A DNA stretch of 64,000 nt, taken from positions 16,001-80,000 of the forward strand of contig JASANG010002669.1 of NCBI GenBank assembly GCA_030248215.1, read 5' to 3'. A program made the translations under genes and the position numbers. The notes beneath the pieces are model-generated. The model saw nothing but the letters and a program-made list of their open reading frames with translations. It was not told the DNA's origin and ran no database searches. This document shows positions 10,514-22,207 of the stretch, piece by piece (positions within the stretch are counted from its first letter, which is position 1; each line of letters begins with the position of its first letter). The stretch comes from Enoplolaimus lenunculus. Taxonomy: Eukaryota; Nematoda; Enoplea; Enoplida; Thoracostomopsidae.

Positions 10514-13500
10514 ATGACTACAAACGAAACTTGCGATTGCACTAGTGTTGAAGTTAAAGAAACTACCGTGAGAAATTGCAGTAATAACGATGGTCAAGTA
10601 CCGGAGTGTTCTTGGTAATTTCATATTGCTTATTAGTTTGTTAGCCTTACCTTTTCGAACATATAATATATGTAATGCTAAATAATGTATGTTGGTATAC
10701 GTGGTGTAGCATGTGTATGTGCATACGTAGTGTGTGTAATGTAAAACATATACGTATACACATACCCGTGCAGATACAGCGTTAGAGAAAATCATGACGA
10801 GTTGCAATAATGAGTTTATTCTTTTAGGGCCTCTCACCATTTGGAGCATGAGCCGATTTTGCAATATGAGAGCAAAACCCACGATCTCAGTGACAACATA
10901 TCTCGTCAACGGATTAATTGTCCGCCGCGAAGAAAACGAACGTACAATAACTATTTAAAAGGATGCAAGTGGTTTGTCTGATTTACATGCTTTAAGCGTA
11001 CTTAATGTTTTATGTACACTTTTCAGTGCGTTGTTGTAATAGTGGACTTTCTCTTGTTTACATTATTCGTTACTTTTTTACCGTTGTTGAATTTCAGTTT
11101 ACAAAATCTGTAAATATAAAGGCCGCGAATCCCTGGTAAACAAAGTGCTATCTGTTAGTTACCTTTAGCAACCAACTGCTTTTAAATTCGTGGTTGCGAT
11201 TCATAGAATTTCTCAACATTTACGCACCCATTTCAATCATGTCCCACCGGGTTAGTGATGTGCCGTTCAAACGCAAATGCAAGTGAGATACTTTACAGTT
11301 CAACTGATCAGATGCACTGATATGCACCAGTAAATGAAATTTGTAGGCGGCTCTACCCCTCTTCTATATTTCCAATATAAAAACTAAACCGTAGGCGGCT
11401 CTACCCCTCTTCTATATTTCCAATATAAAAACTAAACCTGAAATCAAATCAACAGAACCTGAAATACGAATGGCGGCTGCGCCGCAGTGTATTCAGTATA
11501 GCCAGTACTGTATACTCGTTGTGGCCGTTTCGCGTTTACTGGGTGCCTTGCCCAGACCTTCAGTTTTGCCTGGAAGCGTCTGATGTCTGGGTTGAGCTAC
11601 GGTCAACTTTCAACGGCATTATAATTCAGCTTACTGTTACTTCAAAAGGTATCGGCATGGAATCGGCAATTTTTTGCAGTGCCTATGCCGATACTCATGA
11701 AAAATATCGATGTGTCAACATTATCGATATCGATGCCGATGAATCGGCACATCGCTATACCGGTTGTCAAAAAATGCCGGCACTGGATACTTCAACATAC
11801 GGCTCCAAACCGTATATTTAAGTACATATTTCTACAATAACTTAAACAGTTATGTTATACTTTTTAGCAATACGTAAATCTCTTTAATGTAGAATACTAG
11901 AATCAGATATCTGGTTGTGCCGTGATTTGCGTGCTTTCCGGTACAATCTTTTCGATACAATTACAGGTCACCGGATGGCTCTTCGCTACTGACTTGCTTT
12001 GTGGACGCAACACTGAGAGTATTTACATTACCCGAGATGGCGTACGAAAACAAGATGACACGAGGTGATATTAATAGTTTGGTGAGTTTTTATGAATTAT
12101 TTGTCATTTTATAACAGGCTACAGTTTTGTTTTGCTGAGATGTGTACGTATATTATGTCACTTGGCTGGATATTCGGCTCTGCCTTACGTACGGTATACC
12201 TTGTTTTTTCGCATTGAAAAGTATGTTTTGAAAAATTATAATGTAAATTGTTAGGGTTGCGGTATACATATCGTGCGGCGCCGTCTGTCATCATACGGTA
12301 TGGTACGTGAGTAATTCACGTATGATACTGCACCGTGGCGCATGGTGGCGGACGACGCCGTACGGGTGGCGGACGACGCCGAACTGATGACGGACGGCGC
12401 CGGACGTCAATAAAAGTATAGCGCTACCGTAAGTTGTTAAATTAATAAAATGATATACTGACAAGATATCGATAATCACATTCATTGAACGAAATTGTTC
12501 GGTGTACCAGATTAGTTGTGTAACCAAAATTACGGCGTAGAATTTCTGGCGAGACCAGAGCGGTAGTTGCGGATAAAACTATACTATAATAAGTGCTGCC
12601 GGCCGTATTTAAACAACTTGACTTTAATATTTTACTTGAATCTACATTTAGATCTGTTATAGACTGAATTTTGTCAAATGCCACACGGCGACCTTATTTA
12701 CGATTACTGTTGGTATCCCAAGATGAGCACGTACCAACCGGAAACATGTCTGTAAGTATACAAAGCATCACTTCGCTTTCTAAGTTTATATTTGTATGCA
12801 ACGATAATTAAATGTTTATTTCTAACTTTGTGCTACACAAAACGAAGTCAAAGGAAACAGTGAGATTTGGACGGTGTGAATCTGAAGTTGCCGTTTTTAT
12901 TCTTGAATCGTTGTCTCAATCAAATAGAACATAAGTTACTGAATGTTTTTTGTATATTTTAGGTCAGTGTCATCATGTCGAGATCACCCTGTTCATATGG
13001 TCAATATTTTTACAAAAGAAAGTATAGCTACATATCGTCCTGTTAATCATTTGGTTAGCTGTGCATTTAACATTATTCGGTCAGCGGCTGAAATTACTGT
13101 CTCATAAATAACAGATAAGGGGATCAGCATAGTAGTTATTTTTGGAAATTTTTTGTTTATTTTGCAAAAATGCTCACATCGATATATTTAAAATATGTTT
13201 TTATGCTCAACGTTTCAGGATTTGCAAACGTCAGCGTTCAGTATTACATTTAATTTTGACGCTGGTCGCCTAGTGACTATATTTAAAATGTTTTTATGCT
13301 CAACGTTTCAGGATTTGCTAACGTCAGCGTTCAGCATTTCATTCAATTTTGACGCTAGTCGCCTAGTGACTGGACATAATAAATGTTTTCGTGTGTTTGA
13401 CGTGTCGCGGCCTAGTAACGAATTGTTTGTATGCAAAACGCACGGTGAGTAAATCCCAAATAATAGCAAAGCCACATTTTATGTCGAATGTTTTGGTTGA

Positions 13501-15739
13501 GTTTAGACCAATACCGTGCTGAATTAAAGTAATAGCAGCAAGTTGCGCTTAGTAGCACATGGAGCAACCACAAATTACTTAAAAGGTTACCGGTACCAAT
13601 ACACTTTAATGTTGGAAAATATTGTTTAGATTATAAGTAAATAGTTGGATGGACATTTAAAATATCGATATGGTTGTGTTCATTCACAGTTTTATGTGTT
13701 ACGCCGCATTTTAAATCTGAAATAACTATTTCAGATCGTAAATTAAATTGTCAGTCGGGCATCATATCTTGTATTGCGTCCACACATGCGTTGCCAGGTG
13801 TTTATGCTGCAGCATCTTATAACAGAACAAGTACTGTTTACATACTTTTATTGTCTGATGTGTGTTTATAATTCATTTGCAATGCTTTCAATTCTTGTTG
13901 GTAAAATCGAACAAAAATTAAACCAATTTTTTCTTGTTGGCTTGCTAAAGCGTAGCTAAAATAGCGATATTCAAGTATGTTTAGTTGTTTTAAATCAGTG
14001 GCACAGATGAAACATTTGAATTTTATCCACATGTGGCTTCAATGGCGTATTATAAATAATGGCTTGCTGATTCAGATTGCTTACGATTTCGTTTTAATAT
14101 TTTTAGTTGGAATCTACATGGAAGGTCATTCATACACACAGTGTTTGCTTGAAGCTCATCGTGGCGGCGTCACGCATTTAGCGTTTTCTCCGGATGGGAC
14201 TTATTTGTTTTCTGGCGCTCGCAAGTTGAGTTTTTACAGAAACATAATTTTGTGTTAGCCTTTTAAGTGGCATGTGTATTTTGCGTAGCTTGAAAGTATT
14301 ATAATGAATAAACTTTGACTACGTTAACATCAGGTTTAACTTCTCGTGTTTTTGGCGTCTTTATTACAGTTTTTATAAAATATTGAAGATAACAAAAATG
14401 GTGAATGCTTGTGGGAAGAAATTTAAATTTGAATGCATGACGATACTTAAATTTTGATGCATTCTGTTTTTCCAATAAGTTTAGTATCCAATGTAACGTA
14501 AAAGTATCCTGTAGTGTAGTTGTGACTATATTATTATTCTAATACGCCAGTGGTTTTGAGTAAACTATGTTCGCCGTTTCCTAAAGTCAAATTCTTTTTT
14601 CTTGGCTGTTGTAATTTGTTCTATTCTGTTTCAGGATAATGAAGTACTATGCTGGGACATGAGAAATACTTACAATATTGTTTCTCGTTTTCGTAGATCG
14701 GCCGTTACAAACCAGCGCATTTATTTTGATATCGACAAGTGAGTAATCGTTCCATGATTTAAATTGGACATGCTTCGTGGTCTGGTCCCAGTACCGGGGC
14801 CTAACTGGGGCCAGTTTTTATATGCAATCCTTGATGAGACAACTTTAATTTAAATACAGTCATTTTATTGGTTTGCCTGTATTTTCACGCATTCCATACT
14901 TTACTATTCAGTTCTTTTATTGATTTGGGTGAATTTGTATGTTGCTTATTGGCAGATGCTTATAATCAGCGCTATCTTGACCGAGGAAATATTGTAATTC
15001 CGTTTTGGCGTGTTTTCAGGAGCGGTCGTTATTTGGTTTCCGGTTCAACAGACGGCGAAGTTTTAGTTTGGGATCTGAAAGCAATAGCAACAGCACCCGG
15101 TGGACAAGAATGTTCTACGCCTGAACCGGTTGTTCGATTTTATGCGCATAATTCAGTAGTAAATGGCGTCAGGTATGTTGATGTAATCCTAGGTTGCTTA
15201 AAATGTAATTGTGCGCACTGTTATTGGGAGATAAATAAATCGATTCTAGAAGATTCATGACGTGGGAAGTGAACGAATATTTGTTCGTGGCTGAGTTGCA
15301 GAGACATTAGTTCAGTCGTATTTTAACGCAGGTCAGGATTCTGCGCTAGAGCTAAATCGAAGATATTCAACAATGATTTGTTCAAATCATGTCTCTGCAG
15401 CCCGGCCGTTATCTTGTTGACTGTTATTCGCCAAAACCAGGACTTTCAAGTAATTAATGTTTTGTTTTCAGTTTGAATCCGTTGCTGAACTTGTTGGCTA
15501 CTACATCGGGTGAGCGCATAATTCAATTTCCGATGAGCAGTGATAGTGAATCGGATGAAACACAGGAGTCCTCGGAAAATTGTGACAAATATAAATTTAA
15601 AGAATCCAGAACTGACCGAAAAAGAATAAATGTTGACAATCAGAAAGCTGATCACGATGATTCATGTAAAATTGGCGACATCTCTTATGATAATAGCATA
15701 CGTGTGTGGTATACTGGAGTAAGCGAACGAGAGTTTTGA
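10514..15739 (+). CDS. WRAP53/TCAB1 homologue (telomerase Cajal body protein), 11 exons
   Basis: WD40 protein that in animals binds CAB-box RNAs and carries telomerase RNA and scaRNAs to Cajal bodies. Exons: 10514-10614, 10828-10971, 11967-12081, 12663-12751, 12963-13053, 13312-13444, 13735-13830, 14107-14225, 14635-14738, 15020-15172, 15472-15739; about 470 aa. All phases agree, but the donor after 14225 reads AAG|TTGAGT, not GT. Family landmarks appear in order: NYLKGCKW|SPDG, IYDYCWYP, SCRDHPVHM, GIISCIA, AHRGGVTHLAFSPDG, YLFSGARK|DNEVLCWD, TNQRIYFDID, YLVSGSTDGEVLVWD, NPLLNLLATTSGER, and the acidic insert before NSIRVWYTG. Human WRAP53 is 548 aa; the shortfall is mostly in the disordered N-terminus. 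A second acceptor at 13217-13218 would add 31 in-frame residues. Start: first ATG of the exon that splices in phase to the CKW exon. Confidence 0.88.
11343..11438. repeat. 48-bp tandem duplication in WRAP53-like intron
   Basis: Two essentially identical 48-bp units (11343-11390 and 11391-11438), each starting GTAGGCGGCTCTACCCCTCT. The near-identity suggests a recent event. Confidence 0.85.
12253..12430. mobile_element. Family D TIR element with GACGG core
   Basis: Ends AGGGTTGCGGTATAC and GTCAATAAAAGTATAGCGCT (eroded inverse). The interior has GCGGCGCCGTCTGTC, a conserved spacer (GTGAGTAATTCACGTATGAT) and GTACGGGTGGCGGACGACG units. Confidence 0.7.
13184..13371 (+). repeat. Tandem duplication spanning an intron-exon boundary
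   Basis: Copy 1 (13184-13278) and copy 2 (13279-13371) each contain intron end, acceptor (AACGTTTCAG) and the first roughly 20 codons of the exon (GATTTGC.AACGTCAGCG). The acceptors are 93 nt apart, so use of the upstream one stays in frame. Copy 2 continues into the rest of the exon and best matches the family. Confidence 0.88.
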
Positions 15740-15816
15740 TGGCGGACGTTCAGTGGGTGTTTTTGCAGAATTCCGTTATGTTGGCTTGTGCTGAATAGTT
15801 TTATGAAGCTCTGAAA

Positions 15817-15822
15817 AATAAA
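15817..15822 (+). promoter_or_regulatory. Poly(A) signal candidate of WRAP53-like gene
   Basis: AATAAA, 78 nt after the stop codon. Confidence 0.5.
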
Positions 15823-17415
15823 TATTAATTATGACAAAAATACAGAAAACTTTTTGCGGTTTGAAGCACATGGTTTATTGATGAGAAACAAGCGGATTAA
15901 CAAACACAAAAACATTTACTTAATAGCGTTTGGTTACGGAAGTTATTTATTAATCGTTTCTCTGAAAAAGTAGCATTTTGAAATGTTATTTGTAATACAA
16001 AAAGCGTTTAAAATTTGAAATTTCAAAAATTGTCTCGTGTGCAAAAGTTTCTATTGTACGGTTTTGATGTATTTCGTGTGTTATTTACGGACAAATAACG
16101 AAAATTTGAAATCAATTGATTTTTAATAGGTAGTTTGAGTTAACAATATGTAGAGCAATATTTTAAAGGACATCAATTCAAGATAATTTGAATATGTCAT
16201 TCTACGCAGTTTGGCTTAATTTGCATAGTTGCACGGGACCTCGTTAGCCAGGCTTTGTTTTGGCGTGGTCACATTTTGGTATTCGGTGGGCATCTGACTT
16301 AGTTGTTTCTGTATGTTTGTGGGTCGTTGTTTTATTGAAATAATATTAAACTACTTGTTATTAATATGTTTCTGCGTAAATGTTATTTTTTGATGTTTCA
16401 GCTTATTATTGCTAAATAAACTGGCAACAACTTTTGGATTAATCATTGTCAATATAGGTTTCTATTAAGCATGACGGATGATTATTCAGTTCAGTATTAC
16501 ATTCAGCTATATCCGCATATACTGTTTTGACATATTCAACATTGCGGCATGCTTTGACTTTAAAGTCAACACGTATTCTGAAATGTGTGTTGCACCAATA
16601 ATATTATTGTTGGTGATAGGTCTTGTAGTTTTCGAACCATAGCTGAGTTTTTGTGATTTTGTCAGTTTGTCAACATTGCTAGCAGGTGAGACGTAGTCTA
16701 TATACGTTTGAGAATAAGTATGTGCTCCGATTAAACGTATGTCGCGCGCGTTGGCAAAAAATTCCGGTTTCTGCCGTGTCCAACAATTTTGTTTTCATAT
16801 TGCCTCTGTCATAGTTACATCTTGGATGAGTCTTTCCGCCTTAAAAACTCTGTTTTCGATGGAACTCAAAGAATTAAAGCGTGATAAGGTCTCTGCTGTA
16901 TGTTAGTCAATGACTAAGTTGTCAGAACTGTGCATTTGCAAAATGGTTATTAATGTTTGGTTTCAGGAACCATAAAACACAAAACCGAAGCATTTTTAGT
17001 ATTTTTAGCGGTTTTGTACGGTTTACGAACGCCAGTTTGACAACAGGTATTTTATCGCTGTTGTTGGAATTTTATTGGTGCTTTTCGGTTAAAAAATGGA
17101 ATTTTAAACAGACTGTACTGTGTTCATAGTAAATGGTTTAAATTTGATTTTGAGATTTGTTTACTTTGATTTTAAAATAGCAGTGGGCATTAATTCTTGC
17201 CTAATATTTATCCGGATATTTTTTAAAGCGCATATTTGTGTTTGTTTTTTGAAACTGGCGTTGATTTAGCTGTATGTATGCTTTTGGCCTGGGAACCGGA
17301 GACTTCTATCCGGCAGAAAATCGACCTCTGGCTCGGGTATAATTTTTGCCGTATAGGTTTCGGCAACTTTGTTAAACTAGAGTATAAAAAAATGTACCGT
17401 TTGGCTATAATGTTG
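15823..17415. other. Intergenic, no gene seen
   Basis: AT-rich sequence without exon-like ORFs, RNA genes or any repeat family recognised elsewhere in the window. Confidence 0.4.
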
Positions 17416-17490
17416 GGCCCATGTAAAGATCAGGGGCGGAACGTTTTGCAATAGTTTTTTTGCTTGTCATAGGATAAGGCTTAGGTTCGT
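17416..17490 (+). mobile_element. Family A element, truncated
   Basis: GGCCCATGTAAAGATCAGGG and GCGGAACGTTTTGCAATAG are followed by a short TTTTTGCTTG/GGCTTAGG remnant. Confidence 0.65.
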
Positions 17491-17790
17491 TACTGATATA
17501 TATCCAGGACTGCAATTTATCCGTTGAATGAAACGTTTATTTGTCTTGTGTCAATAGCTTGAGCGATAATGCAAGGTTATACTTAGGACTGTACTTTCAA
17601 ACTTTACGTTTTAAAGTTTCGGATTCAAATTATTTTTGCGCTACAATTAGGGATAATTGACATTTATGGACTCGATTTAGGGTTTAGGAACTGTAACCGC
17701 TTGCGGACTCTTATTAGGAATACGCACTCCTATTTATTGGGACTCAAAATGGGGACCCCTCTTATTCGGGTCCCTATAGCATAGATATTT
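17490..17790 (+). repeat. Family N dispersed repeat
   Basis: GTTACTGATATATATCCAGG through ACTCAAAATGGGGACCCCTC matches, in inverse orientation, 30095-30390. It includes ACGTTTATTTGTCTTGTGTC and ATTGACATTTATGGACTC. A short piece recurs at about 20755-20790. Confidence 0.6.
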
Positions 17791-18978
17791 TCAAAAAATT
17801 TACAAATTGAAATTTGTTTAAATTGCCAATTTTCCGTCAGCTTCGACTCTGTCAGGTTTTGTTGGTCTCCGGCTCCGGTATATTTCACATCCAGTTGCAT
17901 TCTGCTTTAAGCTAATGCAACAGAGATGTTTCCAAGCTCACCCTTTATAGAAAAATGAAATGTGCTTACATTCGAACAACAGGAAAACACTTTGAAATAC
18001 ACGCATTTTCATAGATACAACCAGGGTTGTTGGCAGAAAAAAATTACCGGAAAAAATGGTTTTTCCCACTTTTTCCAAGGGGGTGGAAAAAGAAAAAATG
18101 GAGAAATATTAAACGATTCTTAAAAGTAATTTGCAACTAAATATGATATAAAATAATGTTTTTAGCCGAAATGTAACAAATTTTCAGTGTGTATATGTCC
18201 ACCAGGACACCTTATATGTCCAAAAAAAGCCAAAATTGCAGCATTTGAATATGTAAATGGATTTCAGAATTGAAGTTTTGCCACGAGATTCAATGTAAAA
18301 CTACATATGCATCTTGTTCGGTTCACTTACCAGGTTTCGTCGACAGTTAGGCCAAAGTTAGGGCGCTGAAAATTGAAAGGTTGCTTCTGCCGTATGATTT
18401 GACACAAGAATACGCCTAGCTTCAACCTCGCTTTGCTTTCGAGATTGCAGCAATGGAGAAGCGATTGAAAAAACTCAAAAGTGTTTTGGGATTAAATATA
18501 TACTTACAAAAATTAATTGTGATTTCTTTAGCTCGCTCCACTCATGAGTTTCTGACGTTCTGATGACCTCCTCCGATTATTCCACGCCAAAACTTAAATT
18601 TTTAAAGATTCGAATTATAAGGTCGCAAATTCCTCCATCGGACTCAAAATTTTTTTGTCGAAAAATTTTACAAATTTTATACCATTGGACATATGTTACG
18701 GAACTAGACGAATATTGTTAAATGTTTCCCAATCAGACGTCTGGCTAACGAGTCAGTGATTTATAATTTGTCCAACTTATCGAAAAAAAGTTTTGGAGCT
18801 CAAGTGGCTGAGCTTGTGGCCTTAAAAATCGAATTTTTCAAAATTCAGATTTGGGCTTGGAGTGATCAGGGGATGTCATCAGAAGCTCAAATATGCAGAA
18901 AGTTTCAAAATGCAAGCGTTTTTAGGCAAACGAAGGGATGAAAGATCACTCAGACAAAGAATGATTTTTCCATTTTTT
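17791..18978. repeat. Mixed repeat debris
   Basis: A family J fragment (about 17855-17906) is followed by a TTTTTCC-rich segment (about 18030-18110) whose outer end (ACTCAGACAAAGAATGA, about 18950) recurs at about 1957. A block at 18560-18760 (CCACGCCAAAA to CAGACGTCTGGCTAACGAG) recurs at 57955-58140. No gene seen. Confidence 0.45.
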
Positions 18979-19068
18979 CCATAAAGATTAGGCGCGGAAC
19001 GTTTTTCTGTGGGACGAGAACAAGCAAGCTTAATACTGTTCCGCCCGTGTTATTTACATTTTCCAGTA
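18979..19068 (+). mobile_element. Family A element, core deleted
   Basis: AAAGATTAGGCGCGGAACG runs almost directly into TACTGTTCCGCCCGTG, so nearly all of the hexamer core is missing. The copy shows that the two ends belong to one element. Confidence 0.65.
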
Positions 19069-19592
19069 AAACTTGAAAATTAATAAAATTTTAAGATATT
19101 AAATTAAGGTTGAGCTAAAATCGAGTTGTTTACGTTTTCAGGGAATAGTGTTTTTATTTTAGCAACTGTATATTAGAGATACGACGATTTTGGTCCGACA
19201 GCTTATTAAAAAGACCGTGAAATTGTGCCAATTTTCGAATAAAATACACAATATTTTGAAGATGAACAATTTTACATTAATAATTTTATTTGTTCAGGTG
19301 ACTATTCGATAAACAAACCCAAAGTAGACTCGAAGCAACAAGCGATGGATTTGCGACTCGAAAATCGAATGTAAACAGAGTTTTGTAATGTATGCATTAC
19401 TATGGTTCAACGGTATATATTCAATCTGGTTTAGATTAATAATTTGGCCTATAATTTTGTAATCAAATCTTGCGTGATGCAATGAGCAAAGCCAGGATCT
19501 ATCCACAGTCGGCTCGAGAACGCTATGGTATAAGACAAAAGACTTGGGGTAAGTGTTGCCGGTTGTTCAACCAAAGGTATGATTATTTTAAA
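19069..19592. other. No gene seen
   Basis: AT-rich sequence with no supported feature. Confidence 0.35.
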
Positions 19593-19776
19593 GGCCAATA
19601 TCACCTTTAGGGGCGTAACAGTAGATTAAGCATATTCCTAAGCCTAAGCCTAAGTGTTGCAAAAATAAGTTCCTAAGCCTAAGCCTAAGCCTAAGCAAAA
19701 AATGTAATCTAGAATCTAAACGTACTCTTTTACGGACCCACCAGAAACCTGGATGCCACTTAAAGTGACATGGGCC
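19593..19776 (-). mobile_element. Family B TTAGGC-core element
   Basis: GGCCAATATCACCTTTAGGG to TTAAAGTGACATGGGCC, with two hexamer runs separated by GTTGCAAAAATAAGTTCC. Confidence 0.75.
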
Positions 19777-20826
19777 ATTTTAATTAAAATATGTGATTTT
19801 ATGATCCCCGTACAAATTGACATGCGCATCGGTCGATAACTTAGAGAAATGCGTTTTTACTACGATATTTAATCAATTGTGGATCCAAAAGTTTCTGACG
19901 TCCGAGACCGCGAGAAATATACATAATAGTAAGGAAACCTACTGAGCGAAGCGAACTAGAAACTAAACGCAATTTTAGCACTAAATCTTAATACAACATT
20001 TTGGTTTAGTACATGGCACCTTCATCTGCTAACGACTATAATATAGAAATACCCAATAGACCGGTACCTGTTGGTTGTGTTATATTTCGTTTTCTTACAG
20101 ATTTCATAACCATATTGACTTTAAGTGCATCTCTTGTCTTTGCATTTAAATCGGACTCATGTTAATAAAGCTAAAATTTAAGTCATTTTTATACTAAACT
20201 TCACGTGTCCTTATCAGTTGAAACTAAAAATTAAAGAATTTAATTGAAAATAAATTGCAAGGAAAACATTAATAGAGTTTTTTTGTACTTCTTCGTTCAG
20301 CTCAACTTTCCATGGCGCTGTTGAACAAAACTTGTAATTAATAACACAGTTGGAGTTTCACAACTTGAAATTTGCTTAAATTGTCAAAATATAGTATCTA
20401 AGACTGTTTATCGCTTTACATTTGATTTATTTCGACTTACTTGTTATATTATATATAGCTTCATTTAGCCATTGAGGGTTATTTTTTCTGATAGCATATA
20501 TTTCAGGGTGCATCAGGAATTCCGGTTCCGGCATTTTTTATTTCCGGTTCCAACATTTTTCTCTTTACAGTTCCGGTTATAGTAAATACCAGAACTAATG
20601 ACGATAAGAATTAAATACATTTTATTAATAGTATGTAAACCTTGACAATTGCCGAAAATAAATCATCGAAGGTAGATTTCGCTTCCGTGGATTATGAAAA
20701 TCTAAAACAGCAGATAAAGTGAATACCTATCTCCAACTAGGGTTTTGTATCAAAAGATTGAGCGATAATGCAAGGTTACACTTAATGTTCTGTCAAAGTT
20801 CTGGTACAAAAATTTGAACGAAATGG
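19777..20826. other. No gene seen
   Basis: AT-rich sequence with a short family J-like CCGGTTCCGG patch (about 20515-20585) and an N-family piece (about 20755). No exon-like ORF. Confidence 0.35.
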
Positions 20827-21009
20827 GGCCAATGTAAAGAACAGGGGCGGAACTGTATTATAAGCATATTTCTAAGCCTAAGCCAAAGCTTAAGCGTAGT
20901 AATGAGCATATTCCTAAGCCTAAGCCGAAGCTTATGCGTAGCAATGAGCATATTCCTAAGCCTATGCCTAAGCCAAGCAAAAAATTAGTCTAAATCTTAA
21001 ACTTACTCT

Positions 21010-21146
21010 GAAAAGTTTGCGTGGCTGTGTAGCTCAGTGATTAGAGCAGCGGATCAGTAATCCGTACGTCGTGGGTTCGAGCCCCACCGCAGCCGCAGCA
21101 AAATTTTTGGTGAAGGGCTCTATATATGGTACTGGTTAGCTTAGAA
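21010..21146 (+). mobile_element. tRNA-derived SINE with 7-bp target duplication
   Basis: Flanked by TTACTCT at 21003-21009 and 21147-21153; intact family A copies have this motif once. The head is the tRNA-like sequence at 21023-21094. The tail (GTGAAGGGCTCTATATATGG then TTAGCTTAGAA) recurs behind a truncated head at 57131-57240, so this is a family, not a lone tRNA. Confidence 0.75.
21023..21094 (+). tRNA. tRNA-Thr(AGT)-like head of SINE
   Basis: A 72-nt cloverleaf can be drawn: acceptor GGCTGTG/CGCAGCC, D stem GCTC/GAGC, anticodon stem GCGGA/TCCGT, 5-nt variable loop, T stem GTGGG/CCCAC with TTCGAGC. Anticodon AGT lies at 21056-21058, but position 33 is C instead of the near-universal T and the acceptor and anticodon stems each have a G-T pair. 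It sits in a SINE with a target duplication, so it is more likely a SINE head than a functional gene. Confidence 0.5.
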
Positions 21147-21201
21147 TTACTCTATTGCAGTCCCGCAGAAAAACGTTCCGCCCGTGATCTTTACATGGGC
21201 C

Positions 21202-21970
21202 GGAAATGGTATGGTTTAACACAACCTATACCGCTCTCAAAACTCATAATAGAGCCTGATTTATCTATTTGCTTGCGTTGCCATGAAAGTTAAAAACTTA
21301 AACGTTTCAGTTACGTATTATGCGATATGCTACCAAATAGAAGTTTTGTTGCAATATTTACCGTTACTAAATATCGCACAGTGTGGCGATTTAGCGACGT
21401 TTGACTGCATCTACTCGTAACGGGGAGCAACACACAACGCATAACTTGCAGTATGGATCAAAATCCAATATTTTGGATTAAGATTTAGTACTAAAATTGC
21501 GTTCGGATTAAATTTTCAGTTGATTCGCGTGTGAACATTTTTTCATTTCGCAGATTCCTATTAAATATTTTTTGGATCCGCCGCTGGCTGTATCGTCGTA
21601 GGAAAATGGTATTTTTTTGTTGCTAAACACTTATAATTAAGTGACTAGCATACTTGTTTAGTGAATAATATACGATAAAGTTTTGCAGCAAAAAAATATT
21701 GCAAGTACTGCACGCAGTTGCATAGTGGTCGGGATTGCAAATATGATAATAATGATGTGTTAATTATTAAAATTTTAAAACTGCATTCACTCTTGACTTT
21801 TCAGTTGAAGCAAGCATTTTTTCAAAAACTGTGTTTTGGTTTTAAGCGTTTCGTTGTTTTTTAACTGCGACAAAACAACAATCGTTTGCATATCATAAGT
21901 CAGCGACGTTTGACTTCAATGGATTACAGTAGAAAAATAAAATTTATAGTTGCCAAACTTACGCAATTAT
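21202..21970. other. No gene seen
   Basis: AT-rich sequence, nothing supported. Confidence 0.35.
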
Positions 21971-22207
21971 GACCCTTGTAAAAATCACGATCGGAACGTT
22001 ATGCTGTGGGTTTGGAATGGAGTAAGCTTAAGCTTTAGACTATTTTTTGCTTAGGCTTAGGCTTATGAATATGCTCATTCTTACGCTTAGGCTTAGGCTT
22101 TAGGTTAAGCTGAGGTATATGCATATTCTTACGCTTAATCTTAGGCTTAGGTTTAGGCTTAGGAATATGCTTATACTACTGTTCCACCTCTGTTGTTTAT
22201 ATTGGCC
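21971..22207 (+). mobile_element. Family A TTAGGC-core element
   Basis: Eroded GACCCTTGTAAAAATCACGA start, then TAAGCTTAAGCTTTAGACT, three GGCTTA runs split by AATATGCTCATTCTTACG, and the ACTGTTCCACCTCTGTTG..TTGGCC end. Confidence 0.75.

Larger units (their letters stand above)
20827..21201 (-). mobile_element. Family A element carrying a nested SINE
   Basis: GGCCAATGTAAAGAACAGGG at one end and TCTTTACATGGGCC at the other. Three hexamer runs (CCTAAGCC type), separated by AATGAGCATATTCC, precede the AAGC/TTAGTCTAAA block. The element is interrupted by a tRNA-derived SINE at 21010-21146. Confidence 0.8.

Noticed and set aside
11169-11282. Candidate WRAP53-like exon ending in FKRKCK in a compatible phase
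   Set aside because: It would splice in frame to the SPDG exon, but the exon 10828-10971 ends in NYLKGCKW, the exact family motif, and also fits the phase.
13195-13311. Exon beginning at 13195 in the WRAP53-like gene
   Set aside because: The frame is open through the duplicated intron end, but the supported acceptors are at 13217-13218 or 13310-13311 only.
21023-21094. Functional tRNA-Thr gene
   Set aside because: C at position 33, location inside a unit with a 7-bp target duplication, and a second truncated copy with the same tail indicate a SINE head; kept as a tRNA-like feature at moderate confidence.
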